Positions 15,051 through 20,925 of a stretch of 36,048 nucleotides of DNA are shown piece by piece; the stretch's first letter is position 1; every line of letters starts with the position of its first letter. The translations under genes were made by a program, and so were the position numbers. The DNA is from a virus: the IMG/VR virus record IMGVR_UViG_3300042197_000101, positions 1 to 36,048 of that record. One strand, written 5' to 3'. The notes under the pieces are model-generated. The model saw only the letters and a list, made by a program, of their open reading frames with translations, was not told the DNA's origin and made no database searches.

Positions 15051-15270
15051 CTAACTCGTCCATCTTCTTTACATTCCACATCCGCTTCTGCCCATGCCAT
15101 CCGTTTACAGAACCTCTATGGCAGTCCGAGCACAAAGGAATACAGAGGTACTGGTAGTGCTGCCGGATATGGTGCGCTTCCGAAGGCCCAGAAGCCCCGC
15201 ACACAGCACAGTCCATCTCTTTAATCCTGAGCAGATGGTCTTTCTCTTTTTTATTGAGCTTATTTAACAT
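15013..15270 (-). CDS. Ref-like RecA-dependent HNH nuclease
   Basis: From the preferred ATG at 15270 the product has 85 residues (an upstream ATG at 15288 also fits). It contains CAVCGASGPSEAHHIRQ (Cys21, Cys24, His33, His34), YLCIPLCSDCHRG (Cys43, Cys47, Cys50, His51) and GWHGQKRMW. This is the zinc-stabilised HNH pattern of phage P1 Ref, which cuts DNA at RecA D-loops. It overlaps the NinB stop by 11 bases. NinG-type assignments are possible but the IPLCxDCH-x-GWHG order suits Ref best. Confidence 0.75.
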   Translation of the reverse strand: MLNKLNKKEKDHLLRIKEMDCAVCGASGPSEAHHIRQHYQYLCIPLCSDCHRGSVNGWHGQKRMWNVKKMDELDALDNTIKTLLS

Positions 15271-15589
15271 TCTCTGCAATCCACGCAAAACATTGCTCTA
15301 GGTAGTCGGAGAACTCCTGCTTGGTGAGCTTCTTCGTAGTTGGCGGAAGAATAACCACCTCCCCCGCTATCTCGATGGCCTCAGAACGAAGGAAGTGGCG
15401 CTTCATAAACTCGTGCCAAAGCTCTGGAGTGTGACCACATTTCTCAGAGAGAATCTGGAGTTCCTTCCAGTAAAGAGCGTTCTGGTCGTTAGTCCGGTTA
15501 GGTTGTTTGATCTCACAGTAGTACCCATTAGGAGCGTCTGCTACCGCTCTCAGAGCCGCTGTTCTATTCTCGTGTAAGTAGTAACGCAT
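15260..15589 (-). CDS. ninB: NinB-like recombination protein
   Basis: The 109-residue product shows the NinB signature: an N-terminal beta region, EIKQPNRTNDQNALYW, LSEKCGHTPELWHEFMKRHF, and a C-terminal FSDYLEQCFAWIAEN helix. Lambda NinB (Orf) binds ssDNA and helps load recombination proteins. The ATG at 15589 is chosen because AGGAGG sits four bases upstream; an 11-residue N-terminal extension is open but unsupported. The gene starts one base after the DUF268 stop. Confidence 0.85.
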   Translation of the reverse strand: MRYYLHENRTAALRAVADAPNGYYCEIKQPNRTNDQNALYWKELQILSEKCGHTPELWHEFMKRHFLRSEAIEIAGEVVILPPTTKKLTKQEFSDYLEQCFAWIAENVK

Positions 15590-15590
15590 C

Positions 15591-16238
15591 TCACCTCCTA
15601 AAGTGAAAGCAACCACAGGCATAGGGCAAATCTAGCGGAGTCGGTTCTGTGTAATACGGCATCTGCCCGTTATTGGGTATTAGGTAGAACTCGCAGGAAA
15701 ACTCCGAGAACAGTTTTTGTATATACGCTGGGCAGTAAACCCGATGGGCGTTGAAGTAAGCCACGGGTCTCCCAACAGGTACAACAAAGAGCAAGTCCTT
15801 CTTCGCCATCTTCTTGAGGTTCTCAATCGCCTTGAGGTCGCCTTCGTTATCGAGCGTATCCCCGTACCTTCCGAGTCCTATGTGCTCGACTACATGAAGG
15901 CAGGACAGGCTCTCAAATTCCCCCACAACTTCGTTTGCCAGATCAATACTCGCAAGGCTTAACCCTTCGACTTTAAGTCTGGGGACTCTGTAGTCCATAT
16001 AAGTCGTTGGGTAGTAAGCCGCCAGAGAAGTACAGAAGTGCAAAGACGAGCCTATGTCGTAGTGGTGGGATGGGTTTATCTCTTTGACCTTACGCATAGC
16101 CCAGGCAACATGGTAGATGTAATGCTCATCAAACCCGTGTGAGGTATCATCTCCTAAGCAAGGGAAAGATTGCAGGGGGAACCTTTTTTCTTTTTTTGCG
16201 AAATCCCTCGCTTGAGAGATGTATTCTTCTTCTGTCAT
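15591..16238 (-). CDS. DUF268-family, methyltransferase-like protein
   Basis: The 215-residue product matches DUF268. HHYDIGSSLHFCTSL is a Rossmann-like first strand and loop, MDYRVPRL follows, and SCLHVVEHIGLGRYGDTLD is the hallmark. FVVPVG-x-PVAYFNAHRVY comes later. The family resembles SAM-dependent methyltransferases and is usually found with glycosyltransferases in polysaccharide loci. It is therefore out of place in a replication operon, yet it is joined to the P-like gene by ATGA. It may modify a host surface glycan together with the phage glycosyltransferases, which is inference. Confidence 0.75.
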   Translation of the reverse strand: MTEEEYISQARDFAKKEKRFPLQSFPCLGDDTSHGFDEHYIYHVAWAMRKVKEINPSHHYDIGSSLHFCTSLAAYYPTTYMDYRVPRLKVEGLSLASIDLANEVVGEFESLSCLHVVEHIGLGRYGDTLDNEGDLKAIENLKKMAKKDLLFVVPVGRPVAYFNAHRVYCPAYIQKLFSEFSCEFYLIPNNGQMPYYTEPTPLDLPYACGCFHFRR

Positions 16239-16540
16239 TTCAAAACCTCCAGCAGCTTTGCCCTTTTTTCTTGGTTGACTTGTGGCCTGTAGGTCAGTCT
16301 ATGAGCCTCTAAGTAAACGGGTGCGTGTTGGCACAAAGACTTGAACTGGATCAGGTTCGGTGGCCTCTCCGGTAGGTTATCCAGAGCGTGTTTTATTTGC
16401 TCCACCTTAAAGCCAGATAGTTCTGCCGCCCATGCTCCCTTGGTTTCTTGAATTGGTCTTCCATCCCACTTCTTCGACCACTCCGACCCGTAGACCATAA
16501 ACATCTTGTCGAACAACGCATCAATAATTTTTTGGTTCAT
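16235..16540 (-). CDS. P-like replication protein (helicase-loader family)
   Basis: The 101-residue product opens MNQKIIDALFDKMFMVYGSE, continues TKGAWAAELSGFKVEQIKHA and LDNLPERPPNLIQFKSLC, the pattern of short replication protein P homologues in proteobacterial phages. Lambda P loads host DnaB helicase at the O-bound origin. This version is under half the length of lambda P and holds only the central helical part. It is joined by ATGA to the O-like gene, exactly the lambda O-P order. Confidence 0.7.
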   Translation of the reverse strand: MNQKIIDALFDKMFMVYGSEWSKKWDGRPIQETKGAWAAELSGFKVEQIKHALDNLPERPPNLIQFKSLCQHAPVYLEAHRLTYRPQVNQEKRAKLLEVLK

Positions 16541-17274
16541 TTCAACAACTCCCAGGCAGGGGCAGAAACAACATCATCTTCGGGCCAGGGTCGCCCCGTC
16601 ATCTCCTCGTACTTCTTCCTCTTGAGAATTTCATCCCTCTCGGCAAACGATAACTTCTGTGTAGATAACTTGTCTACCCATTCAGCTTTGAACCCGATCC
16701 ATCCCCTGGCTGCACACTCACTCAATGCCTTCTCTAAAGACCAACCCGCCTTCCCCGCCTCCTTCTCGATGGCTGTTAAAGCCGTAGCAGTCAGAGGGCT
16801 ACGCTTTGCCTTCCTGACCGCTAGGTAGTCATTCCACACTTGCAAAGAAATGCCTTCTGGACATACAGGCGCACTTGTGCGCTTCTCTTGTATTTGGTTA
16901 TTGGTTACTGGTTTATGGTTATTGGTTAGCTTTCCACTGGGTTCCGACTGGGAACCGACTGGGTTTTTAGGTCTGCCCCCTGCCTTGCCATTGGCTCTGG
17001 CTCTATCTGCCATGCGATGGTACTCACGAATCTCCTCGTCGCATCGGTCGTGAATCCAGCCGTTTTCTGTCTCCACAAACATATCTTGAAGGACTGTAGC
17101 AACCACTTCGGAACCAACTCGTATCCGCCTTGCAACCCAGTCGGTTTCTAGTGGGATAGGCTTTTCGGTGTCGTAATACATATCGAGCAGCCGTCGATAC
17201 GCCAAGTCTTCTTCGTTTGATAGATGGGCCGTGGCTGACTTGTAGTCGCCTATGTGGAATCTGTAGAAATGCAT
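16537..17274 (-). CDS. DUF1376 (O-like) replication initiator
   Basis: The product has 245 residues. Residues 1-95 are a DUF1376/YdaU domain (FHIGDYKSATAHLSNEEDLA, YRRLLDMYYDTEKPIP), a winged-helix-like domain found at phage origins. A polar linker (about 95-130) is encoded by the tandem repeats described separately. A C-terminal domain (about 138-245) carries LQVWNDYLAVRKAKRSPLT and ends in a charged tail. AAGGAGAG precedes the ATG. It would bind the origin inside its own gene, as lambda O does, and hand over to the P-like loader. Confidence 0.8.
   Translation of the reverse strand: MHFYRFHIGDYKSATAHLSNEEDLAYRRLLDMYYDTEKPIPLETDWVARRIRVGSEVVATVLQDMFVETENGWIHDRCDEEIREYHRMADRARANGKAGGRPKNPVGSQSEPSGKLTNNHKPVTNNQIQEKRTSAPVCPEGISLQVWNDYLAVRKAKRSPLTATALTAIEKEAGKAGWSLEKALSECAARGWIGFKAEWVDKLSTQKLSFAERDEILKRKKYEEMTGRPWPEDDVVSAPAWELLK
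16894..16928. repeat. Five tandem 7-bp iterons (TTGGTTA)
   Basis: The 35 bases divide exactly into TTGGTTA, TTGGTTA, CTGGTTT, ATGGTTA, TTGGTTA. They lie in the linker of the O-like initiator gene, where lambda O also carries its origin. A candidate initiator-binding array. Confidence 0.75.
16936..16968. repeat. Three tandem 11-bp iterons (ACTGGGNNCCG)
   Basis: ACTGGGTTCCG, ACTGGGAACCG and ACTGGGTTTTT follow one another without a gap, eight bases from the 7-bp array. The last copy is degenerate after the sixth base. Together with the first array they make a probable origin of about 75 bp. Confidence 0.65.
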
Positions 17275-17305
17275 AAACTCTCCTTTTCTTCTCCTCTTTT
17301 AAGAA

Positions 17306-17364
17306 GTTGCGGCAGACGGAAAAAGGAGAGAAACCGCCTATTCGGGAGCTACCCTAGCCGCAAC
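17306..17364 (-). promoter_or_regulatory. Structured leader before the initiator gene
   Basis: On the minus strand GTTGCGGC (17364-17357) can pair with GCCGCAAC (17313-17306), enclosing a GGGTAGCTCCC hairpin. The structure lies between the nuclease gene at 17374 and the initiator at 17274 and is followed by TTCTT. It could be an attenuator or a translational control element. This is based only on complementarity. Confidence 0.4.
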
Positions 17365-17373
17365 GAGCAGAGA

Positions 17374-17703
17374 CTATTCTATATTCGATTCCGCTGTCAA
17401 CTCCACAACCCTTTGAACATATCTTCCCTTCGAGTTCTTTCGCCAGCCATGCACAAAAACCCTCCAGCCAGACTCCAACATCACAGGAAAAAATTCGCTC
17501 TCCCGTATCTTTTGTATCCGACTGGATACACCCGTAGAGGTAGTCTGCACCGCCCAGGTCTCCCCATTCCCAATGGCTAAAATGTCTATACACCCGTAGA
17601 GGTCAACCCTCTTGCGGGAGAAGGAATTGAAGTATTCCACTATCCAGGGCTTCATGCCTTGGTTGCGTATGTACTCTAAAGACCGCTGGGTCGGGGATGC
17701 CAT
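17374..17703 (-). CDS. Divergent restriction-endonuclease-like protein
   Basis: The 109-residue first gene of the leftward operon has the outline of a small VRR-NUC/Hjc-like fold. An N-terminal helix with Glu10 comes first, then VDLYGCIDILAIGNGETWAV with Asp40, then QTTS where an ExK motif would be expected. A C-terminal beta region contains RVFVHGWRKN. The Gln53-Thr-Thr replacement suggests a changed or lost catalytic site, so it could be a DNA-binding or structural relative. Two copies of a 16-bp repeat lie inside it. It has no Shine-Dalgarno site, and TATAAA lies only six bases before the ATG. Confidence 0.6.
   Translation of the reverse strand: MASPTQRSLEYIRNQGMKPWIVEYFNSFSRKRVDLYGCIDILAIGNGETWAVQTTSTGVSSRIQKIRESEFFPVMLESGWRVFVHGWRKNSKGRYVQRVVELTAESNIE
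17526..17541. repeat. 16-bp direct repeat, copy 1
   Basis: ATACACCCGTAGAGGT, identical to 17588-17603. Here it is read as Thr-Ser-Thr-Gly-Val on the minus strand. A shorter match (TACACCCGT) lies at 17737-17745 in the divergent control region. Confidence 0.8.
17588..17603. repeat. 16-bp direct repeat, copy 2
   Basis: ATACACCCGTAGAGGT again, but in a different reading frame of the same gene (Asp-Leu-Tyr-Gly-Cys-Ile). Conservation in two frames points to selection on the DNA itself, for example a regulator-binding site. Confidence 0.8.
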
Positions 17704-17709
17704 GTTGCA

Positions 17710-17715
17710 TTTATA
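17710..17715 (-). promoter_or_regulatory. Possible -10 element for the leftward operon (leaderless start)
   Basis: TATAAA on the minus strand sits six bases before the ATG at 17703. Transcription would then begin at or next to the start codon, giving a leaderless mRNA, which fits the lack of a Shine-Dalgarno site. No good -35 was found. Confidence 0.35.
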
Positions 17716-17746
17716 CCACTAGGGAAAGTCCTAATCTACACCCGTG

Positions 17747-17774
17747 TTGACTTCTATGTAGAGAAGTGTAGGAT
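17747..17774 (+). promoter_or_regulatory. Putative rightward early promoter
   Basis: TTGACT (17747-17752), a 16-base spacer and TAGGAT (17769-17774) resemble a sigma-70 promoter for the operon starting at 17805. The -10 box overlaps a GTGTAGGATTCT element that recurs downstream. A TACACCCGT motif ends just upstream at 17745. Confidence 0.45.
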
Positions 17775-17804
17775 TCTACTTGTAGGTTTCTTGAGGAGAT
17801 GAAG

Positions 17805-18197
17805 ATGTTTACTAACTACGCACAGATTGACGAAAAGACCGCTGGCGTTTGGTCGGAGTTTGGTGAGCAGTTTGCTCGTCGTAAGTTTGGCGACATCGTT
17901 GTTGACTGCCTTCCTCGCAAGACTCGTGGCCCACACAAGGGTTCGTTCAAGGCTGAGATTTCTTGGGTCAAGGTTGTGCGTGGCGGATGGATATATGAGC
18001 CGTTTAAGGGCGTTGAAAGGCGGGTTGGTCAAGTTATTGCGGTTGCTTTGACTAGCCAGTCTAAGCATGGCCTTATTGTCCATGCCGTTTCTGGTGACAT
18101 TAGGTATCTGGGAGAGATATTTAATCAAGCTCGGTATGTGTGTACGCCAATGGAAGACTTGGTAGAAGAAGAAGCGGTTTTGAGTGTAGAGTTCTAA
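17805..18197 (+). CDS. First rightward early protein, unknown
   Basis: The product has 130 residues from ATG 17805. The ATG at 17799 touches GAGGAG with no spacing, whereas 17805 has a 6-base gap, so the second is preferred. The protein is beta-rich with a basic centre (RKFGDIVVDCLPRKTRGPHK) and an acidic C-terminus (EDLVEEEAVLSVEF). As the first gene after the early promoter it may redirect host functions. It has no recognised family and no membrane segment. Confidence 0.6.
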   Translation: MFTNYAQIDEKTAGVWSEFGEQFARRKFGDIVVDCLPRKTRGPHKGSFKAEISWVKVVRGGWIYEPFKGVERRVGQVIAVALTSQSKHGLIVHAVSGDIRYLGEIFNQARYVCTPMEDLVEEEAVLSVEF

Positions 18198-18224
18198 GTG
18201 TAGGTTTCTTAAAAGGAGAGTGAA

Positions 18225-18491
18225 ATGAATTACGACGCATGGTTAGAGCAGCCTTACTGGGATCAAGCAAGAATGGCCCAAGAACAAGAAGAACAAGAGT
18301 ACGACCGCTGGAAGTCTAGCAATCGAGAGACTTGGCAAGTAGAGATGCGCCATCTAGCGAACCTTCTCAACATCATGGCAAACAGTCTTGACGGGCCTTC
18401 AAACCGCCTGATGGAGCGTTTCTCTGATGCCGAAATTGAAGACTACTTGTCAGACCTCAACACTTGGATCAAGGACATGAGCCATGAATGA
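18225..18491 (+). CDS. Early protein rich in Trp, Glu and Gln, unknown
   Basis: The 88-residue product is acidic and helical, with an N-terminal Trp/Tyr-rich segment (YDAWLEQPYWDQARMAQEQE) and a C-terminal FSDAEIEDYLSDLNTWIKD. AAAAGGAGAG lies upstream of the ATG. A GTGTAGGTTTCTT element precedes it at 18199, matching the one before the previous gene. Its stop overlaps the next small gene. Confidence 0.6.
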   Translation: MNYDAWLEQPYWDQARMAQEQEEQEYDRWKSSNRETWQVEMRHLANLLNIMANSLDGPSNRLMERFSDAEIEDYLSDLNTWIKDMSHE

Positions 18492-18558
18492 CCTCTTAGA
18501 AAAAATTGGTTCAGTCGTTTTCATGCTGATGGTCTTTTCGATCTTCTGGCTTGTATGA
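18484..18558 (+). CDS. 24-residue single-helix membrane peptide
   Basis: MNDLLEKIGSVVFMLMVFSI followed by FWLV: a short polar head and one hydrophobic helix reaching the C-terminus. The ATG lies eight bases before the end of the previous gene and the stop forms an ATGA overlap with the next frame. A tail-anchored peptide of this size may act on a host membrane protein. Too short for family assignment, but the coupled junctions on both sides support translation. Confidence 0.55.
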   Translation: MNDLLEKIGSVVFMLMVFSIFWLV

Positions 18559-18641
18559 AAGTATTTCGACTTTTTAAGTGGTACAGGGCGGAGGGCAAGT
18601 CTGTCCTCCTTTCAATTAAATTGGCATGGAGCAAGAGATGA
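18555..18641 (+). CDS. 28-residue basic peptide
   Basis: The peptide MKVFRLFKWYRAEGKSVLLS, then IKLAWSKR, is basic and aromatic. It begins in an ATGA overlap with the membrane peptide and ends in an ATGA overlap with the gene at 18638. Similar short basic peptides occur in other phage early regions as I recall. Function unknown; it could bind nucleic acid or membranes. Confidence 0.5.
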   Translation: MKVFRLFKWYRAEGKSVLLSIKLAWSKR

Positions 18642-18826
18642 AGAAAATTAAATACGATGACCTAGAGGATCTGTATTTGTCCATCCACAATGTCAGAGAG
18701 AAGTTGCAGCTTTACAGGGAGATGAGTCCTGAGTGCTTTACTCCTGGTTACTTGGATGCCTTAATCAAGCGGATGTTTGAGATCGAAAACAAGATTGATG
18801 TTCTACAAAACTACACTAAGGAGTAA
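18638..18826 (+). CDS. Small helical early protein, unknown
   Basis: The product has 62 residues from ATG 18638, chosen over ATG 18626 because GGAG lies six bases upstream and the ATGA overlap is kept. It is all-helical and charged (DDLEDLYLSIHNVREKLQLY; LIKRMFEIENKIDVLQ). It precedes the annealing-protein gene by three bases and may be co-regulated with it. I recognise no family. Confidence 0.6.
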   Translation: MKKIKYDDLEDLYLSIHNVREKLQLYREMSPECFTPGYLDALIKRMFEIENKIDVLQNYTKE

Positions 18827-18829
18827 GAG

Positions 18830-19324
18830 ATGAATACAGGTATCGTAAACATCAGAGGCAAGGAGTACATGACAGTCGCCTTGCGGGTGCAGAACTTCCG
18901 TGAGGCTCACCCAGACTGGTCTATAGTGACTCAAATCGTTCATAGGGACGAAAACGAAGTCGTGATGGTGGCGACTATCCTCAACGAGCAGAACAGGATC
19001 ATTGCAACAGGCCACGCAGAGGAAAAGCGAAAAGCTTCGCAGATCAACTCAACCTCTGCTCTGGAGAACTGTGAGACTTCTGCAATCGGTAGAGCTTTGG
19101 CAGGAGCAGGATTCGGTGGGTCGGAGTTCGCCTCTGCCAACGAAGTCCAGAACGCCATCCAACAACAGAACCCAGGCGTAGACAAAGCAGTAGCCGCTAT
19201 CAAAGAGGCTGGCTCTATGGAAGCCCTCAAGATTGTATATACAGCGGCTATACGCCAATTCAAGAACCCTTCCGATTTAGAGCGCATAAACGCAGCCAAA
19301 GACGCTCGGAAGGCGGAACTGTGA
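18830..19324 (+). CDS. ERF/Sak-type single-strand annealing protein
   Basis: The 164-residue product carries the signature STSALENCETSAIGRALAGA found in Rad52/ERF-like phage annealing proteins. It is preceded by VQNFREAHPDWSIVTQIV and an N-terminal beta region, and followed by a Gln-rich linker and a short helical C-terminal segment. These proteins coat ssDNA and anneal complementary strands. Its partner exonuclease (YqaJ) is encoded in the divergent operon. GGAGTAAGAG precedes the ATG. Confidence 0.75.
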   Translation: MNTGIVNIRGKEYMTVALRVQNFREAHPDWSIVTQIVHRDENEVVMVATILNEQNRIIATGHAEEKRKASQINSTSALENCETSAIGRALAGAGFGGSEFASANEVQNAIQQQNPGVDKAVAAIKEAGSMEALKIVYTAAIRQFKNPSDLERINAAKDARKAEL

Positions 19325-19548
19325 GCGATCTACGAAAAGCGGCAGAGATGGCGTTGGAGGCTTTGGAGAGTGTTTATGGCAAAGGTAAACGATGCGAAGC
19401 AGCCATCAAAGAACTACGCCAAGCACTAGCGCAACCTGTTGATGCAGCCATAGTCGCTGAGGTTGGGATATGGGGCGAGAAGCCACCAGTCAAGACCTAC
19501 TGCGGTGGCAAGCCTAACTATTGCACCCCAGAGGAGAAGAACACATGA
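19321..19548 (+). CDS. Small phage protein with a helical N-terminus
   Basis: The product has 75 residues starting with GTG at 19321 in a GTGA overlap. The opening MSDLRKAAEMALEALESVYG and IKELRQALAQP match a helical module present at the head of many uncharacterised phage proteins. The C-terminal third has two cysteines (YCGGKPNYCTPEEK). Function unknown. Confidence 0.65.
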   Translation: MSDLRKAAEMALEALESVYGKGKRCEAAIKELRQALAQPVDAAIVAEVGIWGEKPPVKTYCGGKPNYCTPEEKNT

Positions 19549-19808
19549 AGAACTTCACCACTAGAGAAATCATGCATTTTCACGGGGTAGATAAGCACCG
19601 AGCCTGGAGGATGGCCCAGTATTTAGTAGACATGGGCATGGCTAAGGTCGTGAGAATCCCTCCAAGCGGAGGGACTGTCTACGGGACGATCCTAGACATT
19701 AGGAAGCCCGAACTCTGGGAGCGCCCCAAGAAGTCAGTAAAGATTGAACCTGGGTTCTACAACAACCCGTTTAACCTTACCAACGCTATAGACATGAGGT
19801 TCCAATGA
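19545..19808 (+). CDS. Small HTH-like early protein
   Basis: This is an 87-residue product from ATG 19545, coupled by ATGA; upstream in-frame codons to 19521 are open but unneeded. NFTTREIMHFHGVDKHRAWR followed by MAQYLVDMGMAKVVRI has the outline of a winged helix-turn-helix. The C-terminal half is polar without a clear motif. It may be an early DNA-binding regulator. Confidence 0.6.
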   Translation: MKNFTTREIMHFHGVDKHRAWRMAQYLVDMGMAKVVRIPPSGGTVYGTILDIRKPELWERPKKSVKIEPGFYNNPFNLTNAIDMRFQ

Positions 19809-20008
19809 GACACGAAGAAATCTTTAACTTGGCTCAGGACAACGGGGTCTCTGATGACTTCGGGTGCTGGAACTTTACCGATCAGGGTTTGGTAAACCTA
19901 GTCTTGACAGCTCTCGACCTTGAGAGGGAGAAAATCGCCAATCAGGTCAAGGGTGTACTGGATGATGCTGCGCTGGGTCTTTGGACAGACATAAGGGAGA
20001 GGAAATGA
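19805..20008 (+). CDS. Small phage protein, unknown
   Basis: The 67-residue product is joined by ATGA on both sides. The segment DNGVSDDFGCWNFTDQGLVN and a helix ALDLEREKIANQV form a pattern frequent in short proteins of proteobacterial phages. No catalytic or membrane motif is visible. Confidence 0.6.
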   Translation: MRHEEIFNLAQDNGVSDDFGCWNFTDQGLVNLVLTALDLEREKIANQVKGVLDDAALGLWTDIRERK

Positions 20009-20187
20009 AAGACTTTGACTTGCTCGACAAACTTAGAACCTTCGATGACACGATGGACTATGTGAACTACTTAAAGGGTCAGAAAGAGGTGGATGTAGCC
20101 AAACATCTACACGAACTCTGGACGCTTTCTAAGCATCTTGGGACAGAGGTAAAACGACTAAGGAAGGCTAAAAATGAAACCACTTGA
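20005..20187 (+). CDS. Small helical protein, unknown
   Basis: The product has 60 residues from ATG 20005 (an earlier ATG at 19981 lies inside the previous gene). It is helical with an acidic first half (DFDLLDKLRTFDDTMDYVNY) and a basic C-terminus (EVKRLRKAKNE). GGGAGAGGAA lies directly upstream. The gene overlaps the next by 14 bases. Confidence 0.6.
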   Translation: MKDFDLLDKLRTFDDTMDYVNYLKGQKEVDVAKHLHELWTLSKHLGTEVKRLRKAKNETT

Positions 20188-20380
20188 TGTCTGCATGGGG
20201 TTCTTTATCGGGGTTTTGTTTACGGCTGCTATGACCTTGACATTCCGAGATGACTACAAAATCCATATAGAGTCCTACCAAATGGGGCAAAAACACGCCC
20301 TACGGACAAACCCCGTTTCCTGGGAGCTTGAGGAAACTTGTTTAATTCTTTGGACAAGGAAACAACATGACCCCACCTGA
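20174..20380 (+). CDS. Small membrane protein with N-terminal anchor
   Basis: The 68-residue product has one hydrophobic segment (DVCMGFFIGVLFTAAMTLTF, residues 5-24) and a polar C-terminal domain. The short N-terminus and following acidic residues suggest the bulk faces the periplasm, or that the helix is an uncleaved signal anchor. A role at the host inner membrane is likely, but the function is unknown. Confidence 0.6.
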   Translation: MKPLDVCMGFFIGVLFTAAMTLTFRDDYKIHIESYQMGQKHALRTNPVSWELEETCLILWTRKQHDPT

Positions 20381-20579
20381 TGACCAGACGATTCACTTCG
20401 TGCAAATTAAAAACTCAATGAGCGAAGCACAGGAGCTTCTGGCTAAGCCGATGCCAAGTCTCGCTGAGTTGAAGGCCGCACAAGAACTTTTCTACAATGT
20501 GCGGAAGTCAGCCGATGTACTCTTGAAGTATTCACTAGACCTAGAGAACTATCTTTTCATTATGAGGGGAAGCAAATGA
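20367..20579 (+). CDS. Small helical protein, unknown
   Basis: The product has 70 residues. Two amphipathic helices (NSMSEAQELLAKPMPSLAEL and KAAQELFYNVRKSADVLLKY) suggest a helical hairpin. It overlaps the membrane protein by 14 bases and the next gene by ATGA. Confidence 0.6.
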   Translation: MTPPDDQTIHFVQIKNSMSEAQELLAKPMPSLAELKAAQELFYNVRKSADVLLKYSLDLENYLFIMRGSK

Positions 20580-20791
20580 GTTGCCAAAAGGTTTTAGACA
20601 CCATCACCGAAGAAGGTATTACCTCCGCACAAATTTCGGAGATTACTGGACTCCCGAGAAAGTATGTCGCTGCCTGTCTCGTCCGGTTTATGAAGCGGGG
20701 CACGATAACTTCTAAAAAGGTCGAGGCAAGCAATAAATTGGGGCCTCGGATGGTGAGTGTTTTTTCTCTTGCAAAACAAGAAGAAACCTGA
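20576..20791 (+). CDS. Winged-helix DNA-binding protein
   Basis: The 71-residue product has a helix-turn-helix (EGITSAQISEITGLPRKYVA) followed by ACLVRFMKRGTITSKKVE, a winged-helix arrangement. It is the last gene before the terminator at 20793-20870. It may repress or activate one of the phage promoters. No ligand domain is present. Confidence 0.65.
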   Translation: MSCQKVLDTITEEGITSAQISEITGLPRKYVAACLVRFMKRGTITSKKVEASNKLGPRMVSVFSLAKQEET

Positions 20792-20792
20792 T

Positions 20793-20870
20793 AAAAAGGG
20801 GGTGGGCCATTGCGCCCATTTCATCTCCTCCCCCTCGGGGCTGGCTTCAGGGTCAGCCCCACCCTTTTTA
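20793..20870 (+). terminator. Rho-independent terminator closing the early operon
   Basis: GGGGCTGGC (20837-20845) pairs with GTCAGCCCC (20852-20860) around a six-base loop. An outer arm AAAAAGGG (20793-20800) can pair with CCCTTTTT (20862-20869). The T-run follows the stem. It separates the early genes from the lysine-rich gene group; this 89-base gap holds no gene. Confidence 0.7.
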
Positions 20871-20880
20871 AGGAAGACTT

Positions 20881-20925
20881 ATGTACGGCAAAAAGAAAAT
20901 GCCTCCTAAGCCCAAGAAGAAATGA
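20881..20925 (+). CDS. 14-residue lysine-rich peptide
   Basis: MYGKKKMPPKPKKK, half lysine. GGAAG lies upstream, and the stop forms an ATGA overlap with the next gene. Extremely short Lys/Pro-rich peptides precede virion genes in many phages and may condense DNA or bind RNA. The peptide is too short for a secure call, but the position after a terminator and the coupled junction support translation. Confidence 0.45.
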   Translation: MYGKKKMPPKPKKK

